Part shown: piece by piece, positions 17,468 to 27,040 of the stretch
Position numbering within the stretch: the first letter of the stretch is position 1
Layout: each line of letters opens with the position of its first letter
Assembly: GCF_900187875.1 (NCBI RefSeq)
Contig: NZ_FYEX01000001.1
Span: 186,001 to 250,000 of the forward strand
DNA from: Polynucleobacter victoriensis
GTDB lineage: Bacteria; Pseudomonadota; Gammaproteobacteria; Burkholderiales; Burkholderiaceae
Direction of reading: 5' to 3'
DNA: 64,000 nucleotides
Made by a program: the position numbers and the translations under genes
The notes under the pieces: model-generated
What the model saw: only the letters and a program-made list of their open reading frames with translations
Told to the model about the DNA's origin: nothing
Databases searched by the model: none

Positions 17468-19324
17468 CTAGCTTTTTGTGAATTTTTTACCAAATTTAGC
17501 CCCTGGTTTACCACCAGGTCCTCTATTTTGGCCCTGACCTGAACGATGAGCACCTTGACCTGGCCCCTTTTTACCGAACTTTTGCCCAGATCTTGGTTTA
17601 TCCGCACCAGCACCAAATGCACTACCGTGGTGCACACCAGCCTGACTATCTTCATCACGGCGATGACCAAAACCACCTGACCGACCTGCTTGACCAGGTT
17701 TACCTCTGCCTCCGCCATTTTTACCTTTGAACTTGCCACCACGATCTTCAGCATGTCCCTGAGAAAAACGATTGGTATTAGAAGCCTGCCTTAAGGCATC
17801 TTTCGACCCCCAATAAGAAACCGATGTCTGCATTGGGTCTGGCTGACCGCCACCTTGGTCGCGATGACCACGGTGACCACCCTCTCTAGGATCGCGACGC
17901 TGTTTGTCACCCATACCTTGTGGAACTTTTAGCCCCGCCAACTTCATTAACTGAACAATTTGGTCTGATGGCACTTCTTCCCAACGACCTCGGCGTAAAC
18001 GCGGAGGCAATACAAATAGGCCATAACGCGTGCGAATCAAACGAGAAACAATGTGACCTACTGCCTCAAACATTCGGCGAACTTCGCGATTACGACCTTC
18101 CGTCAAAGCAACGTGATACCAACGGTTCGCACCTTCACCACCACCACTGACCAATCTTAAGAAACGAGCCACACCATCATCCAACTGCACACCAGTTTTC
18201 AATAGCTTTTCTTGCTCTGGCTCTAAATCACCCAAAATACGTGCGGCATATTCACGCTCCACACCGTAGCGCGGGTGCATTAAACGATTTGCCAACTCAC
18301 CAGAAGTTGTAAACAACAACAAACCTTCTGTATTAAAGTCCAAACGACCAACAGCAATCCAACGTCCCTGCTTTGCTTTAGGCAGACGATCAAATACGGT
18401 AGGACGACCCTCTGGGTCTGACTGGCTCACGATTTCGCCCGCAGGCTTGTGATACATGATGACGCGAGGCGGCTTAGTTTGAATCTTACGATGCACCATC
18501 TTGCCATTGATACGCACTTGATCTGTGGGGCCAACACGTTGACCGATGTGAGCAGGCATACCGTTAACAGATACACGACCTTGAATGATCAAGTCTTCCA
18601 TGTCTCTGCGTGAACCCATGCCAGCATCAGCTAACACTTTGTGCAACTTCACTGTGTCTTCGTCAAAACCTTCTTCATCGATATCATCAAGATCTGACCA
18701 AACTTCATCACGCAAACTTAACGGCAACTCATCAACGCTTGAGAACTGCAAACCAGGCATTGCCTCTTCTTCAGCAACAGACTCTTTCTCCTCACCCTCT
18801 TCGTGATCAGCTTCAGCCTCAATCTCAGCCAAAGTTTGTGCGACCATTTCATGAGTTACTTCAGGTTCAACTTCAGGAGCATCTAGGCTTGCATCAAACT
18901 CACCAGAAACCACCGAAGCAAACAAAGCCTGACTTTCTTCACTCAGGGGATTTGGTTTTGCTTGTTGTGGCCTTTGCGGACGATCACCACGCTGCTCGCC
19001 TCTATGAGGTCTTTGGCCTCTAGATCTAGGGTGGCGCGTATGAGTAGACTCATCACCTACAGCACCATCAGCCGGAGCAGATTCATCAGCCGGAGCAGAT
19101 TCATCAGCCGATACCTCGCCCTCAACATTCTCACCGTCAATTTTCTTCTCGCCACGAGGACGAAACTTACCGCGCCCCTTATTAAAGGGTCCACGTCCAA
19201 ATCTCTTAGGACGACGCTCACCATTATCAGATGCGCCTTCCGCAGAATCGCTTGAGCGATTTTCACCAGCCTCTTGCCCGCTCACGTTAACAGGCTTATC
19301 AGATTCAAATTCAGGACTAGTCAT
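17468..19324 (-). CDS. rluB: 23S rRNA pseudouridine(2605) synthase RluB-type, with long low-complexity tails
   Basis: The RsuA/RluB core lies between two unusual tails: an S4 domain ([23 protein letters not shown]) and a synthase domain with the catalytic aspartate in [13 protein letters not shown] and the motif [18 protein letters not shown]. The N-terminal 200 residues are charged and repetitive ([18 protein letters not shown], a repeated ESAPAD unit) and the C-terminal 140 are Gly/Arg/Lys/Gln/His-rich, as in RNA-binding disordered tails. The ATG at 19324 overlaps the scpB stop by eight bases; a longer frame starts 12 codons earlier inside scpB. The tails are long even for Burkholderiales. 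The name rests on the core and on the scpB neighbourhood. Confidence 0.92.
   Translation of the reverse strand: MTSPEFESDKPVNVSGQEAGENRSSDSAEGASDNGERRPKRFGRGPFNKGRGKFRPRGEKKIDGENVEGEVSADESAPADESAPADGAVGDESTHTRHPRSRGQRPHRGEQRGDRPQRPQQAKPNPLSEESQALFASVVSGEFDASLDAPEVEPEVTHEMVAQTLAEIEAEADHEEGEEKESVAEEEAMPGLQFSSVDELPLSLRDEVWSDLDDIDEEGFDEDTVKLHKVLADAGMGSRRDMEDLIIQGRVSVNGMPAHIGQRVGPTDQVRINGKMVHRKIQTKPPRVIMYHKPAGEIVSQSDPEGRPTVFDRLPKAKQGRWIAVGRLDFNTEGLLLFTTSGELANRLMHPRYGVEREYAARILGDLEPEQEKLLKTGVQLDDGVARFLRLVSGGGEGANRWYHVALTEGRNREVRRMFEAVGHIVSRLIRTRYGLFVLPPRLRRGRWEEVPSDQIVQLMKLAGLKVPQGMGDKQRRDPREGGHRGHRDQGGGQPDPMQTSVSYWGSKDALRQASNTNRFSQGHAEDRGGKFKGKNGGGRGKPGQAGRSGGFGHRRDEDSQAGVHHGSAFGAGADKPRSGQKFGKKGPGQGAHRSGQGQNRGPGGKPGAKFGKKFTKS
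19066..19111 (+). repeat. 18-base tandem repeat inside rluB
   Basis: CATCAGCCGGAGCAGATT occurs at 19066-19083 and again at 19084-19101, with a partial third copy to 19111. On the coding strand it encodes repeated ESAPAD units, so slippage would change protein length without breaking the frame. Confidence 0.85.
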
Positions 19325-19991
19325 TAGTTTTTTCGTTATTTTCAATATTGTCAGTAGCATCTACTGACGCAGGCTCTTCACTGCTTGATGTATCAACTAC
19401 GTCAATTACCTGATCAACCGCAACCGCTTGGTCACCTTCAAATTCAATTACACGCTGAGCAACAGACGCTGCTTGAGCTTCTGCATCATCGAGCATAGGT
19501 AACTCTTGCAATGTAGTCAGACTTAGGTCATTCAAAAATTGTCTTGTGGTGGCGTATAAACCCGGGCGACCAACAGTTTCCTTGTGCCCTACTACCTCAA
19601 CCCAACCACGATCTTCAAGCTGCTTGATAACATTTGAACTAACTGTCACACCACGAATCTCTTCAATTTCGCCACGTGTCACAGGCTGTCTGTAAGCGAT
19701 GATGGCCAATGTTTCCATCACAGCTCTTGAATATTTCGGTGGCTTCTCTGGCGTTAAGCGATCTAGATACTCACGCATCGCTAAACGACTTTGAAAACGC
19801 CAACCTGTAGCAAGCTCTAAAAGCTCCATGCCTTTATCAGCCCAAGCAGACTGCACCTCTAATAAGGCGGCGGTCATGTCTTCTGTAGAAATTTCTTCCA
19901 TGAATAGACGACGTAAGTCGTTAATAGTCATAGGCTGTTCTGCACATAAGAGTGCAGTTTCAAGCACCAGCTTGAGCTGTTCTGGATTCAT
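19317..19991 (-). CDS. scpB: Segregation and condensation protein B
   Basis: The 224-residue protein has the two winged-helix domains of Scp[26 protein letters not shown], then [29 protein letters not shown] and [18 protein letters not shown]. ScpB joins ScpA and SMC in the chromosome-condensing complex. An acidic tail of about 50 residues follows. No scpA is adjacent in the window. The gene overlaps rluB by eight bases, a pairing seen widely in bacteria. Confidence 0.96.
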   Translation of the reverse strand: MNPEQLKLVLETALLCAEQPMTINDLRRLFMEEISTEDMTAALLEVQSAWADKGMELLELATGWRFQSRLAMREYLDRLTPEKPPKYSRAVMETLAIIAYRQPVTRGEIEEIRGVTVSSNVIKQLEDRGWVEVVGHKETVGRPGLYATTRQFLNDLSLTTLQELPMLDDAEAQAASVAQRVIEFEGDQAVAVDQVIDVVDTSSSEEPASVDATDNIENNEKTND

Positions 19992-20071
19992 AAATTAAAA
20001 AAGGGAACTATTAATATTAGGGTTAAGGACGATCGGCACATAGACACCGACCATTCATCATGTAATTCTTA

Positions 20072-20845
20072 TTAACCGACTAGGTAGCTATTGTAATTCA
20101 AAGTTGAAGCAATGCAAAAACCGCCTCTCAAAAGATCATTGGGCAAGGTAAAAGCTCTATATAAACCAAATAAACCAGTGCTTAACATCAGGGCTGCCGC
20201 CAGGTACCTAGCCCAAGTTTGGTGACCCCACCCCGCCAATCTGGCAGAAAAACCACTGATTAATAGCAAGTTAGGTAAAGTGCCCAAACCAAAGGCCAGC
20301 ATCAACCAGGCCCCAGAAGCTGGGTCACCCGACAAAAAAGCGATAGGTAGAACGCTATAAATCAGCCCGCATGGCACCAAGCCCCAGACCATACCTGTCA
20401 AAAAATGAGATTTAGGACTACTTTTATCAGAAATGTACCGCGCCAACTTAGCCCACAAAGATGCAGTTTTGGCATTCAACCAAAGCTCCCAAGGGCTGCT
20501 ACCCCCCTTACTTTGAGCCAAAATTCGGTAAGCCTGAAATACAAAGATCAATGCAGCCAAAGCAAATAACAATCTTTGTATGGGCAACCAACCTTGCTGC
20601 CAAATCGGTACACCAACCAATCCAGCAAAGGCTCCCAAGGTAACGTACGTGCAAATTCTGCCTAGATGCATGGTTAGCTGCTCAAAAACCATGGTTAAAC
20701 GTGATATTTTTCTAAGTGGCACAGCGTCCGCAGAGCTTTTGAGGCGCTCAACGCCTGCCGCTATACCGCCACACATGAGCGCGCAATGCCAACCACTCAC
20801 TAGAGCCCCAATAAAAATGGTCAAAAATAAGGTGCTGGTGACCAT
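20072..20845 (-). CDS. TauE/SafE-like (DsbD_2-type) membrane protein beside fnr and cco genes
   Basis: The 257-residue polytopic protein opens with a hydrophobic segment containing the family signature SGWHCALMCGGIAAGVE and has about six membrane helices; FGLGTLPNLLLISGFSARL is the second half-repeat. This is the sulfite exporter TauE/SafE-like family with the DsbD_2/UreH_2 domain. In proteobacteria such genes often sit in the cytochrome cbb3 oxidase cluster, where roles in copper or oxidase assembly have been proposed. Here it is divergent from fnr (92 bases), with an FNR box between. Specific function is inferred from context only. Confidence 0.85.
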   Translation of the reverse strand: MVTSTLFLTIFIGALVSGWHCALMCGGIAAGVERLKSSADAVPLRKISRLTMVFEQLTMHLGRICTYVTLGAFAGLVGVPIWQQGWLPIQRLLFALAALIFVFQAYRILAQSKGGSSPWELWLNAKTASLWAKLARYISDKSSPKSHFLTGMVWGLVPCGLIYSVLPIAFLSGDPASGAWLMLAFGLGTLPNLLLISGFSARLAGWGHQTWARYLAAALMLSTGLFGLYRAFTLPNDLLRGGFCIASTLNYNSYLVG

Positions 20846-20902
20846 ACTTATTAATATTCCCTAAGTAGTAATGTGTTTAACAAAGTTATAGAATAATATC
20901 TA

Positions 20903-20916
20903 TTGATGCAAATCAA
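20903..20916. promoter_or_regulatory. FNR/Anr box upstream of fnr
   Basis: TTGATGCAAATCAA matches the TTGAT-N4-ATCAA consensus at all ten positions. A possible -10 (TAGAAT, 20889-20894) would place the box at about +9, which suits autorepression. The site could also serve the divergent gene at 20072-20845. Confidence 0.9.
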
Positions 20917-20937
20917 CTTGATGAAAAGCAAAGATTA

Positions 20938-21693
20938 ATGAATCGTATTTCAAGCGCAGAATCTCCTAATAAATGTTCAACCTGTGTATTAGGTCAATTT
21001 TGCCTGCCTGTTGGTCTAAGCGCTGACGATGCGAACAAAATCGACACTTTGGTCACAGAAAGAGTCCGACTCAAAAAAGGAGACTCTCTTTACAGACAAG
21101 GTGAACCACTGACAGCGGTCTATGGTATCAAGTTTGGCACCCTCAAAACAGAATACGCCCTTCCAGATGGTAGAGAGCAAATTACTGGCTTCCACCTTCC
21201 TGGCGAAATGCTAGGTTTAGATGGTATTGGTGAAAATCACTATCAATCCAACGCCATTGCTCTTGAAGATAGCGAGGCCTGTGTTGTCAGATTTAGTGAC
21301 TTTGAATCACTAGCCCGCCAAATACCATCTCTACAACATCAATTCCATCGCATTTTGAGCCGTGAACTCACTCAAGATCAAAGACATCTTCTATCTCTTG
21401 GAAGCTTACGGGCTGAAGAGCGCTTAGCTAGCTTCTTGTTAAATTTGTCAGACCGCTTGGCTGCTCGTGGTTATTCACCAATTGAATACCATTTGCGCAT
21501 GAGTCGTGAAGAAATCGGTAGCTACCTAGGTATTCAATTAGAGACTGTTAGTCGCCTTTTCTCTCGTTTTACAGAATCAGGCTTAATCCAAATTAAACAA
21601 CGACATATCAAACTAGTCGATATGGATGGTTTATTGGAACTAGCTGGTAAATCACGTGCGATTCATTGTGCAAACCCATCAAAGGCAGCATAA
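20938..21693 (+). CDS. fnr: FNR/Anr-type oxygen-sensing transcriptional regulator
   Basis: The 251-residue CRP/FNR protein has the four cysteines that hold the oxygen-labile 4Fe-4S cluster: Cys13, Cys16, Cys22 (KCSTCVLGQFC) and Cys115 (SEACVV). A cyclic-nucleotide-like beta-roll (about 30-140) and dimer helix precede a helix-turn-helix (MSREEIGSYLGIQLETVSRLFSRF region) whose E-x2-S-R pattern is the one that reads TTGAT. The protein should switch on microaerobic genes, and FNR boxes are present before ccoN and a cytochrome c gene in this window. A perfect box upstream of its own gene suggests autoregulation. Confidence 0.96.
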   Translation: MNRISSAESPNKCSTCVLGQFCLPVGLSADDANKIDTLVTERVRLKKGDSLYRQGEPLTAVYGIKFGTLKTEYALPDGREQITGFHLPGEMLGLDGIGENHYQSNAIALEDSEACVVRFSDFESLARQIPSLQHQFHRILSRELTQDQRHLLSLGSLRAEERLASFLLNLSDRLAARGYSPIEYHLRMSREEIGSYLGIQLETVSRLFSRFTESGLIQIKQRHIKLVDMDGLLELAGKSRAIHCANPSKAA

Positions 21694-21722
21694 ATCCAAT
21701 TAACTTAAATAGTTCACCCAAT

Positions 21723-21750
21723 AAAAAAGCAGCTTAATCGCTGCTTTTTT
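21723..21750. terminator. Bidirectional terminator between fnr and the small membrane gene
   Basis: GCAGC (21729-21733), loop TTAATC and GCTGC (21740-21744) are flanked by six A and six T, so it can end fnr on the plus strand and the convergent cco cluster on the minus strand. Confidence 0.9.
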
Positions 21751-21772
21751 ATTCGTGTGTTTCTCATGAAGG

Positions 21773-22033
21773 TCAGAACAAGCTTCTATCAAATTTCTCA
21801 TTTAGATCTGATAAAGAACCAGGCAAGATATAAATACTTAACGTGCTTGATAATGCCAAAAAGAACCAAAGGACAAAGAAGCCAATTGTATAAATAGCCT
21901 CATGAGAGGCTTGAACTGGATAACCTAAAAAAACAATATCTTCTGGGTGCACGAGCGTAAATAACAAACCCTCAGCCAAGCCGGCCACCAGGAATGAAGG
22001 CCACAAAATCCACATGAAAATACGATATTTCAT
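21773..22033 (-). CDS. Small two-helix membrane protein at the end of the cco cluster
   Basis: The 86-residue protein has two hydrophobic segments (about 5-27, FMWILWPSFLVAGLAEGLLF, and 48-70, IYTIGFFVLWFFLALSS). Between them is a loop with HPED and YPVQASHEAIY containing two histidines. I do not recognise a named family; similar short proteins follow fixH in related bacteria as far as I recall. Its start overlaps the fixH-like stop by four bases (ATGA), so translation is coupled and a role in cbb3 oxidase assembly or stability is plausible but unproven. A terminator follows 23 bases after the stop. Confidence 0.75.
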   Translation of the reverse strand: MKYRIFMWILWPSFLVAGLAEGLLFTLVHPEDIVFLGYPVQASHEAIYTIGFFVLWFFLALSSTLSIYILPGSLSDLNEKFDRSLF

Positions 22034-22221
22034 TTGGCCACCTGCTCTACTTTGAAGCCTTGTTTTTGAACGCCATCACGTATTGGCTGATCCACATCTT
22101 TGGTAAATGCAAACCAAATGGTGATTGCAGCCCCAACAAATCCAATAGCTGGACCACTGATAATCAACCAAGGCCATAACTGCTTCCACCAAGGCTTGTT
22201 CGTCACATTTTTTGACATCAT
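22030..22221 (-). CDS. Short FixH-like protein (CcoH)
   Basis: About 63 residues: a short cytoplasmic N-terminus (SKNVTNKPWWKQLWPWLI), one membrane helix, and a small periplasmic tail (FTKDVDQPIRDGVQKQGFKVEQ). The P-W-x-x-x-x-W-P-W and helix pattern match the start of FixH/CcoH, which in other proteobacteria is about 150 residues with a larger periplasmic domain. CcoH is a late assembly factor or subunit of cbb3 oxidase. A GTG and two ATGs are possible starts; AGGAG (22227-22231) best fits the ATG at 22221 or 22218. It lies 18-21 bases after ccoG. Confidence 0.82.
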   Translation of the reverse strand: MMSKNVTNKPWWKQLWPWLIISGPAIGFVGAAITIWFAFTKDVDQPIRDGVQKQGFKVEQVAK

Positions 22222-22242
22222 CACCGCTCCTTTATTCCAATA

Positions 22243-23703
22243 TTACCTTGGAACAATAAAACTAGATTTTTCATCACGCACTCTAAGTGCCGCTGATGCA
22301 TTGGGACCATCTTCTTTTGCTTCAATATCAAAATTGATTGGATGAGTGCCAGGCTTCACATCTTCCATCAAGACTCTCACCTTTACCGGCATCAATAAAT
22401 TACTTGAAGGGTTAACAATCAACTCACCAATTTCTTTACCTTGAGAGTTAAGTATGTGCATGCTAGGTAAACCAGTAACCGATAACTGCACTTTCATTGC
22501 GTTTTCAGAAGAATTCATGATTTGCAAGCGATAGACGTTTTCAATCTTAGTTCCTTCAATTTCTCTTGCCAATGCACCACGATCTCTCATCACATCGACC
22601 CGCAATGGATTACGCAAAAATACTGAGGTAATAAATGCAATCATCAGCACAGTCATGATGCCGATATAAACCATCACGCGCGGCCTAAAGATGTAATGGC
22701 GTGCTTTTTTATTATCCATGTGTTCCAACATGGCGCGCTCAGATGTGTACCTGATCAAGCCTTTATCGTAACCAACTTTGTCCATCACCTGGTCGCAGGC
22801 ATCGATACAAGCGCCACAACCAATACACATGTATTGCAAGCCATCTCTAATATCAATACCTGTTGGACAAACCTGAACACAAATACTGCAATCAACGCAA
22901 TCACCTAAACCAAGCTCTTTATGGTTAGCAGCTTTAGATCGACTGCCACGTGGCTCTCCTCTGGTTTTATCGTAAGTCACCAAGAAGGTGTCTTTATCGA
23001 CCATCACGCTTTGGAAACGCGCATAAGGACACATGTACTTACAGACTTGCTCACGCATAAAGCCTGCATTACCCCAGGTAGCAAATGCATAGAACAACCA
23101 CCAAAAGGCTTGCCATGGACCAAGCGTAAAGCCAATGATTTCAGCAGCAAACACTTTAATAGGCGTGAAGTAACCAACAAATGTGAAGCCTGTCCACAAG
23201 GCTACTAATACCCACAAAAAGTGTTTGGAAAGTTTGATGCGCCATTTACGGAAACTCCATGGCCACTCTTCACCATCTAAACGAATACGCGCAAAACGAT
23301 CGCCTTCGATCTTGCGCTCTATCCACATGAATAGTTCCGTATAAACTGTTTGAGGGCATGCATAGCCACAGAACAGTCTCCCAGCAACAGCTGTGAATAA
23401 GAAAAGTGCTAACGCTGACAAGATTAATAGCAGCGTTAAGTAAATAATGTCTTGTGGCCATAAAACCAAGCCAAAGATATAAAACTTACGAGAAATTAAA
23501 TCAAATAAAACAGCTTGTCGATCATTCCACTGCACCCAAGGCAATCCATAAAAAAGGATTTGGGTAAACAGCACTAAAACAATGCGCCACTTGGCAAAAA
23601 CCCCACTCACTGAGCGGGGGTAAATTTTGCGCCTTACTTCGTAGAGAGAAAGCTCAACAGTATTCTGAGAGCTTTCCTCTTTCTCTAGAAAATCACCAGT
23701 CAT
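22243..23703 (-). CDS. ccoG: cbb3 oxidase accessory protein CcoG (RdxA/FixG)
   Basis: The 486-residue membrane iron-sulfur protein has five or so helices in its first 230 residues, the cysteines of RLFCGYACPQTVY and CKYMCPYARFQ, and a bacterial ferredoxin-like module CVDCSICVQVCP-TG plus CIGCGACIDACD that binds two 4Fe-4S clusters. The C-terminal 150 residues, after a further helix, form an immunoglobulin-like periplasmic domain. CcoG is thought to reduce copper for insertion into CcoN. The start codon shares one base with the ccoP stop (TAATG), so coupling is likely. Confidence 0.96.
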   Translation of the reverse strand: MTGDFLEKEESSQNTVELSLYEVRRKIYPRSVSGVFAKWRIVLVLFTQILFYGLPWVQWNDRQAVLFDLISRKFYIFGLVLWPQDIIYLTLLLILSALALFLFTAVAGRLFCGYACPQTVYTELFMWIERKIEGDRFARIRLDGEEWPWSFRKWRIKLSKHFLWVLVALWTGFTFVGYFTPIKVFAAEIIGFTLGPWQAFWWLFYAFATWGNAGFMREQVCKYMCPYARFQSVMVDKDTFLVTYDKTRGEPRGSRSKAANHKELGLGDCVDCSICVQVCPTGIDIRDGLQYMCIGCGACIDACDQVMDKVGYDKGLIRYTSERAMLEHMDNKKARHYIFRPRVMVYIGIMTVLMIAFITSVFLRNPLRVDVMRDRGALAREIEGTKIENVYRLQIMNSSENAMKVQLSVTGLPSMHILNSQGKEIGELIVNPSSNLLMPVKVRVLMEDVKPGTHPINFDIEAKEDGPNASAALRVRDEKSSFIVPR

Positions 23704-24626
23704 TACTTAGCAGTTTTGTCTTTAACATTTGACAAGCCCCAAACATAAGCTGCCAATAAATGAACTTTTTCAGGAGTCAAAATAGCTTCGTGAGCTGGCA
23801 TCATGCCATTACGGCCTTTAGTCACAGTCTCAACGATGGTTGCTTCAGAACTACCGTATAACCATACTTTGTCGGTAAGGTTAGGAGCACCCATTGCAGT
23901 ATTACCTTTACCATCACCACCGTGACATGCTGCGCAGTTAGCTTTAAACACTTCAGCACCACGACCTACTTTAATTTGGTCAGCAGCCAAACCAGACAGG
24001 TTACGCACATAGTTAGCTACGTCGCTTACTTGTCCACTTTCTAAGTGTGCAAATGGAGGCATTACACCAGCGCGACCACCCAAGATAGTTGTTTTGATGT
24101 CCTGTGGCTCGCCACCATACAACCAATCGCTATCAGATAAATTTGGGAAACCTTTTGAACCACCAGCATCAGAGCCGTGACATTGTGCACAATGGTTCAA
24201 GAACAAACGTTGACCCATCTCGCGAGCTGCAGGATCAGCAGCTACCTGCTTAACATCTAAGCCCATGTATTTAGCGTATACAGGCTTCAATTGATCGTTA
24301 GCCTGAGCAACAGAGGCATCATGCGCACCAGTTGTTGAATAACCCAATGTACCCTTGTACTCACCCATACCTGGATATAGAGTTAAGTAAACGATACCGA
24401 AAATGCATGACAACAAGAACATCCACATCCACCAGCGTGGCAATGGGTTATTCAATTCACGCAAATCGTCATCCCAAACGTGACCTGTATCAGCAACTGA
24501 ACCATCAGGCTTATATGTCACATTTGTTTTACGTTGTGAGAACAACAAATATAAGCACCATACGATACCTACACCTGTCACTAGGGCAATATATACACCC
24601 CAACCGCTACTGAAAAAATCACTCAT
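23703..24626 (-). CDS. ccoP: cbb3-type cytochrome c oxidase subunit III (CcoP)
   Basis: The 307-residue subunit has two N-terminal membrane helices (residues about 5-28 and 65-85) and two class I cytochrome c domains with haem motifs CAQCH and CAACH and distal methionines in GVMPPF and GMMPAH. It passes electrons from soluble cytochrome c to CcoO and CcoN. The start overlaps the ccoQ stop by four bases. Confidence 0.97.
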   Translation of the reverse strand: MSDFFSSGWGVYIALVTGVGIVWCLYLLFSQRKTNVTYKPDGSVADTGHVWDDDLRELNNPLPRWWMWMFLLSCIFGIVYLTLYPGMGEYKGTLGYSTTGAHDASVAQANDQLKPVYAKYMGLDVKQVAADPAAREMGQRLFLNHCAQCHGSDAGGSKGFPNLSDSDWLYGGEPQDIKTTILGGRAGVMPPFAHLESGQVSDVANYVRNLSGLAADQIKVGRGAEVFKANCAACHGGDGKGNTAMGAPNLTDKVWLYGSSEATIVETVTKGRNGMMPAHEAILTPEKVHLLAAYVWGLSNVKDKTAK

Positions 24627-24814
24627 GATTTATCCTTTTTATCGTCCTTCTTGTATTCATCAGGGAGATCAAATGGCAAGTTAGCTGATTCTTGATTAGC
24701 TGCTTGACGATTGGCAGACCAAGCCCACCAAATAATGCCCACGAAAAACATCAACCCTAAAATCGTCGATGTTGCCGATAGATACGGTACGATGTTTTCC
24801 ATAAGATCTCTCAA
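24623..24814 (-). CDS. ccoQ: cbb3-type oxidase subunit CcoQ/FixQ
   Basis: The 63-residue protein has one membrane helix (ATSTILGLMFFVGIIWWAW) and a short charged tail ending DEYKKDDKKDKS. Length, the W-W-A-W-S motif and position between ccoO and ccoP identify it as CcoQ, which stabilises the oxidase. Its stop overlaps the ccoP start. Confidence 0.9.
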   Translation of the reverse strand: MRDLMENIVPYLSATSTILGLMFFVGIIWWAWSANRQAANQESANLPFDLPDEYKKDDKKDKS

Positions 24815-24821
24815 CCTCTAA

Positions 24822-25478
24822 TTAGTTACTTGCGCTCGTCTTAGCAGCTTGCACCGCACGACGATTGGTACCCAAACCTTGTAAGTAAGCAATCAAAGCA
24901 TCTTCTTCTGTTTTGCCTTCTAACTCTTTTGGACCATTTGCAATTTGCTCATCTGTATATGGCACACCCAAGCGACGCAAAGCTGTCATGTGAGCTGAAA
25001 TATCACCCACATTGCTAGCTGGCTTGTTTTGTAACCATGGATAGCCAGGCATATTTGACTCAGGCACTACATCACGTGGATTACGCAAGTGAATACGATG
25101 CCAATCATCAGAATAACGCTGACCTACACGAGCCAAGTCAGGACCTGTACGCTTTGAACCCCACATAAATGGGTGATCGTATACAGACTCACCTGCCACT
25201 GAGTAAGGACCATAACGCTCTGTTTCTGAACGTAATGTACGAATATGCTGTGAATGGCAACCTAAGCAACCCTCACGTTGATAGACGTCACGTCCAGCCA
25301 AACGTAGCGCTGAATATGGTGTTACACCCTCAGCAGGTTTAGTTGTTGAATGTTGGAAGAACAATGGCACGATTTGTACCAAGCCTGCGATTGCAACAAC
25401 AAAAATTGTCATCACAATCAACCAACCAGCATTACTCTCTAGCGTATTGTGAGAGAAGAACTTTTTATTATCAGACAT
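24822..25478 (-). CDS. ccoO: cbb3-type cytochrome c oxidase subunit II (CcoO)
   Basis: The 218-residue monohaem subunit has one N-terminal membrane anchor ([20 protein letters not shown]), the haem motif in [17 protein letters not shown], and the CcoO landmarks [30 protein letters not shown] and a distal methionine in [10 protein letters not shown]. It lies 17 bases after ccoN and 7 bases before ccoQ, in one operon. Confidence 0.97.
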   Translation of the reverse strand: MSDNKKFFSHNTLESNAGWLIVMTIFVVAIAGLVQIVPLFFQHSTTKPAEGVTPYSALRLAGRDVYQREGCLGCHSQHIRTLRSETERYGPYSVAGESVYDHPFMWGSKRTGPDLARVGQRYSDDWHRIHLRNPRDVVPESNMPGYPWLQNKPASNVGDISAHMTALRRLGVPYTDEQIANGPKELEGKTEEDALIAYLQGLGTNRRAVQAAKTSASN

Positions 25479-25495
25479 AGAATCTCTCCTTTAGC

Positions 25496-26938
25496 TTAGT
25501 GGGCAGCTGCAATAGCAGTTGGAATTGGAGCATCTACAAACTTCTTGTGCTGAACTGTTTTCAACACGTTGTAGGCCATTACAAACATACCTGACAAGAA
25601 GCACAAACCACCCAACAAACGAATTGCATAGAACGGATATGTTGCTTTTACAGATTCAACAAAGCTGTATGTCAATGTGCCGTCTGGTTGGAAAGCTCTC
25701 CACATCAAACCTTGCATCACACCAGCAATCCACATAGCGGCGATGTAAAGAACAACACCGATCGTAGAAATCCAGAAGTGCAACTCAATTAACTTAGTGC
25801 TGTACATTTCTTTTTCGCCAACCAAACGTGGGATCAAGTAGTACATAGAACCGATAGTGATCATTGCCACCCAACCTAAAGCACCTGAGTGCACGTGACC
25901 AATCGTCCAGTCTGTGTAGTGTGACAAGCTGTTCACTGTCTTAATAGACATCATTGAACCTTCAAAAGTCGACATACCGTAGAAAGACAAAGCGGTAATC
26001 AAGAACTTCAAGATAGGATCACGACGAAGCTTATGCCATGCGCCAGACAAAGTCATGATGCCGTTAATCATGCCGCCCCATGATGGCGCTAACAAGATCA
26101 ATGAGAACACCATACCTAAAGACTGAGTCCAGTCAGGCAATGCTGTGTGTTGCAAGTGATGAGGACCCGCCCACATATATGTAAAGTTCAATGCCCAGAA
26201 GTGAACGATTGACAAACGATATGAGTAGATTGGACGCTCAGCTTGCTTAGGAATGAAGTAATACATCATGCCCAAGAAACTTGTAGTCAAGAAGAAGCCC
26301 ACCGCGTTGTGACCGTACCACCACTGAATCATGGCGTCTTGTGCACCAGCGTAAGCTGAATATGACTTAAATAAGCTAGCTGGCATTTCAATGTTATTAA
26401 CAATATGCAACATCGCAATCGTCAAAATATAAGCACCGAAGAACCAGTTAGAAACGTAGATATGCTTAGTTTTACGCTTGATCACAGTACCGAAGAAAAC
26501 TACGGCATATGCAACCCAAACCAAGGTAATCAAAATATCGATTGGCCACTCTAGTTCGGCATACTCTTTAGAGGTAGTAATACCTAAAGGTAGAGTCACC
26601 GCTGCTGCTACGATAATTGCCTGCCAACCCCAGAAAGTGAAGGCAGCTAACTTATCGCAGAACAAACGAACCTGACAGGTACGCTGCACGATGTAGTAGG
26701 AAGTCGCAAATAACGCGCTACCACCGAAGGCAAAAATAACCGCATTAGTATGCAACGGGCGCAGGCGACCATAGCTCAAAAACGGAATATTGAATGTGAT
26801 ATCTGGCCAGATCAGCTGAGCAGCCAAAATCACCCCCACCAACATGCCCACAATGCCCCAAAGCACTGTTACTAAAGCGAATTGGCGTACAACTTTGTAG
26901 TTAAAGTTGTCTTGCGTATTACCCACGGCAAATCCCAT
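25496..26938 (-). CDS. ccoN: cbb3-type cytochrome c oxidase subunit I (CcoN)
   Basis: The catalytic haem-copper subunit has about 12 membrane helices and the expected histidine-containing segments, such as [15 protein letters not shown] (low-spin haem), [13 protein letters not shown] (copper B) and [18 protein letters not shown]. It reduces oxygen to water with high affinity and pumps protons. I start at the ATG at 26938 ([10 protein letters not shown]), preceded by AAGGGAGA; the frame is open 29 codons further up, but that stretch holds the promoter and FNR box. The gene heads ccoNOQPG-H. Confidence 0.97.
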   Translation of the reverse strand: MGFAVGNTQDNFNYKVVRQFALVTVLWGIVGMLVGVILAAQLIWPDITFNIPFLSYGRLRPLHTNAVIFAFGGSALFATSYYIVQRTCQVRLFCDKLAAFTFWGWQAIIVAAAVTLPLGITTSKEYAELEWPIDILITLVWVAYAVVFFGTVIKRKTKHIYVSNWFFGAYILTIAMLHIVNNIEMPASLFKSYSAYAGAQDAMIQWWYGHNAVGFFLTTSFLGMMYYFIPKQAERPIYSYRLSIVHFWALNFTYMWAGPHHLQHTALPDWTQSLGMVFSLILLAPSWGGMINGIMTLSGAWHKLRRDPILKFLITALSFYGMSTFEGSMMSIKTVNSLSHYTDWTIGHVHSGALGWVAMITIGSMYYLIPRLVGEKEMYSTKLIELHFWISTIGVVLYIAAMWIAGVMQGLMWRAFQPDGTLTYSFVESVKATYPFYAIRLLGGLCFLSGMFVMAYNVLKTVQHKKFVDAPIPTAIAAAH

Positions 26939-26983
26939 GGTTTCTCCCTTTACTAGCCGAATGGCCGATTTATCCCAGTCCTG

Positions 26984-27025
26984 ATTATCGAACTTGGTGC
27001 TTTTCAAGACCTTGATATAGGTCAA
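26984..27025 (-). promoter_or_regulatory. FNR-dependent class II promoter of ccoN
   Basis: The FNR box TTGAT-ATAG-GTCAA occupies 27012-27025 (nine of ten consensus bases). On the minus strand GATAAT (26989-26984) is a good -10. With the start at 26977 the box is centred at -41.5, the classic position for FNR activation. It lies 15 bases beyond the ccoS stop codon. Confidence 0.85.
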
Positions 27026-27040
27026 GTTTGTGAGGGAGAG

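Noticed and set aside
18610..19023. Open frame opposite the N-terminal tail of rluB
   Set aside because: Gln/His/Leu-rich complement of a low-complexity region; not gene-like.
19066..19111. Tandem repeat as a regulatory or mobile element
   Set aside because: It is in frame within rluB and explained by repeated ESAPAD codons.
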